From assembly GCF_000330505.1 (NCBI RefSeq), contig NW_004440189.1, positions 531,499 to 595,498 of the forward strand: a DNA stretch of 64,000 bases. The letters run 5' to 3'. Below, piece after piece: positions 62,956 through 64,000 of this stretch; within the stretch, counting starts at the first letter, position 1; every line of letters begins with the position of its first letter. Below the pieces are notes generated by a model. It did not search any database. It worked only from the letters and a program-made list of their open reading frames with translations, and was not told where the DNA came from. Source of the DNA: Entamoeba invadens IP1 (Eukaryota; Evosea; Mastigamoebida; Endamoebidae). Both the position numbers and the translations under genes were made by a program.

Positions 62956-63004
62956 ATTTCATATTAATTAAACATTAAATATTAATGTTTAATTAATATG
63001 AAAT
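62956..63004. repeat. Perfect 23-bp inverted repeat with 3-base spacer
   Basis: ATTTCATATTAATTAAACAT-type arm at 62956-62978 and its exact reverse complement at 62982-63004. It lies 64 bases after the stop of the tRNA synthetase gene, so it could form a strong 3' hairpin in the mRNA or a cruciform in DNA. Confidence 0.7.
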
Positions 63005-63019
63005 ATTATAATATTATAG

Positions 63020-63207
63020 ACATTGAACAAAATTCAAGTGGTCTATAAATCTATAAATTGGGAAATCTCGTATTTATTAAATGAATTCCCGTTTTTTGAA
63101 GTTTATTATGTGTATCACATTACACAAGCTGAAAGGGGGAAAAACATTTAAAATGTCATTATATCTCTATAATAATAATAAAACGAACTTGGGTGTTATT
63201 AAAAATG
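63020..63207. repeat. Dispersed intergenic repeat, copy B
   Basis: Shares the block order of the copy at 37108-37293: CATTGAACAAAATTCAAGTG, GGGAAATCTCG, TTTATTAAAT, TTATTATGTG, ACACAAGC and GGTGTTATT. It carries an 11-base insertion after GGTCTATAAATC. Non-coding. Confidence 0.7.
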
Positions 63208-63662
63208 TTGAAAATTTTTATATATCTTTTCATTCATTATAATATTAAGATACTAATCATTATATATACTAAGATTTCATTAAGTAAAAAAGTTGTGTAA
63301 AAATTTTTTTTTTAGATAGTGTGTTTTGTTTTATAATTATAATTATTTCATATAATTAAAAATAGTTAAATTAATAATTATTTTTTTAGTTATTTTTAAA
63401 TTTTATTAATTATTGTTCTAAAATATTCCGGACGAATTAATCTAAATAACGGGACATTAGGTTTGAATTTATGTTTTTCATTTGATTTGAAAACAAAAAG
63501 TAATTAACTAAAACATAATTATTAAATTATAATTATACCTTATATCCACTTACTAGTTTTTATAATTTAATAAAAAACAACCGAAGAGCAAATTCCATTA
63601 GTAATAAGTTGTTTCTATTGTTTTTGGTATTTCTGTCTTAATTTCATAAATATGGAACTATA

Positions 63663-63744
63663 ATATTCTTTTTGTACTTCTTTTTTTTAAGGTGAAGAGG
63701 AAAAATAACAGCTTATTTAAAAGAAAGAAGTACAAAAAGAATAT
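63663..63744. repeat. Inverted repeat upstream of the second RasGEF
   Basis: Arm 63663-63688 (ATATTCTTTTTGTACTTC...) and arm 63719-63744 are reverse complements over 26 bases with one mismatch, separated by 30 bases. It starts about 180 bases before the RasGEF start codon. A regulatory hairpin or remnant of a small foldback element are both possible. Confidence 0.6.
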
Positions 63745-63845
63745 AATAAAACAGGATAAAAATACCGAAGTAAAAGCTTAACTGGAATTTCTTACTTATT
63801 TTTACTTTTTAAAAAAATACGTCGAGAACAAAAAAAGATCTTCCA

Positions 63846-64000
63846 ATGATACCCGTCAAACAGCCGCGTACGACGCTAGCGCGCCCTCGCGACTCTCAGT
63901 CCAAAATCAGTAGTCTGACCGACGTATCCACGTGGTCGACTTTGGGCGATCAATTGTCGAAGAACTACTTTATATGCAGACCCCATTACTCGACTCTTTT
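63846..64000 (+). CDS. RasGEF paralogue, N-terminal part (continues past window)
   Basis: ATG at 63846; 51 codons are visible and the frame runs off the window. The product begins with KQPRTT, then Arg/Ser/Thr-rich sequence, and ends with YFICRPHYSTLF. The RasGEF at 24829-26328 starts similarly (SKQPRTVRRDS) and has YYPDPNYSTLF at the same distance. The last 25 bases (GACCCCATTACTCGACTCTTTT-type) are nearly identical in DNA between both genes, so this is very probably a paralogue of the same exchange factor. Catalytic domain not in the window. Confidence 0.6.
   Translation, partial: MIPVKQPRTTLARPRDSQSKISSLTDVSTWSTLGDQLSKNYFICRPHYSTL

Larger units (their letters stand above)
62893..63845. 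other. Intergenic region with palindrome, dispersed repeat and inverted repeat
   Basis: About 950 bp. It holds the perfect 23-bp-arm palindrome at 62956-63004, copy B of the dispersed repeat at 63020-63207, and an inverted repeat (63663-63688 with 63719-63744) before the next gene. The rest is AT-rich. Confidence 0.6.

Noticed and set aside
1..64000. tRNA, rRNA, CRISPR array or bacterial-type operon
   Set aside because: No B-box-like GGTTCGAnnCC with acceptor stem, no rRNA blocks and no regularly spaced repeats were seen.

Overview
The window is nuclear DNA of an Entamoeba species, most probably the reptile parasite E. invadens or a close relative. It is very AT-rich with short intergenic regions. 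About fifteen small introns (38-172 bp) can be placed, nearly all opening with the Entamoeba donor GTTTGT and closing in AG. Lineage-typical families are present: a BspA-type leucine-rich-repeat protein, a transmembrane kinase of the TMK type, RasGEFs and divergent Ras-like GTPases. Active or decayed DNA transposons fit the transposon-rich E. invadens genome. The species assignment is inference; the genus is well supported. One 100-base run of N (9960-10059) is a scaffold gap. I found no tRNA, rRNA or CRISPR array.

Layout. 1-2.9 kb: a gene tail, a METTL21-type methyltransferase, a spliced gene with a plant-like domain, and the Ssu72 phosphatase. 4.3-9.7 kb: a DENN-LIM-like protein convergent with the most unusual gene here, a C2H2 zinc finger joined to a self-cleaving S74 domain and several membrane spans. 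10.2-21 kb: an acyltransferase, an F-box/WD40 protein, an alpha-kinase-like protein, two tandem degenerate Ras-like GTPases and an M1 aminopeptidase. 21.4-26.3 kb: an HSP20 protein, an SGNH esterase, a 7-TM protein, a small orphan and a RasGEF. 26.3-29.5 kb: gene-poor, with a foldback element. 29.5-36.9 kb: secreted GH15 glucoamylase, BspA LRR protein, SEP-UBX (p47-like) adaptor and a receptor-like TMK kinase. 38.2-40.5 kb: a pogo/Fot1-like transposon whose transposase frame carries three in-frame stops. 40.6-52.3 kb: metallophosphoesterase, Gln-rich coiled-coil protein, LSm protein, choline/ethanolamine kinase, importin-alpha-like protein, a TLDc-like protein, tRNA methyltransferase Trm1 and a small Cys-rich type I membrane protein. 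52.4-64 kb: a 1606-residue LRR/low-complexity protein, a very acidic secreted protein, a type I membrane protein, a non-autonomous copy of the transposon, glutamyl-tRNA synthetase, and the start of a second RasGEF.

There is no operon-like organisation; genes lie on both strands and are individually promoted. Themes are signalling and membrane traffic (RasGEFs, GTPases, DENN, TMK, alpha-kinase), RNA and protein biogenesis (Ssu72, Trm1, LSm, GluRS, p47) and secreted or surface hydrolases. Exon structures were worked out by hand from splice consensus, reading phase and protein family continuity; no alignment was run.
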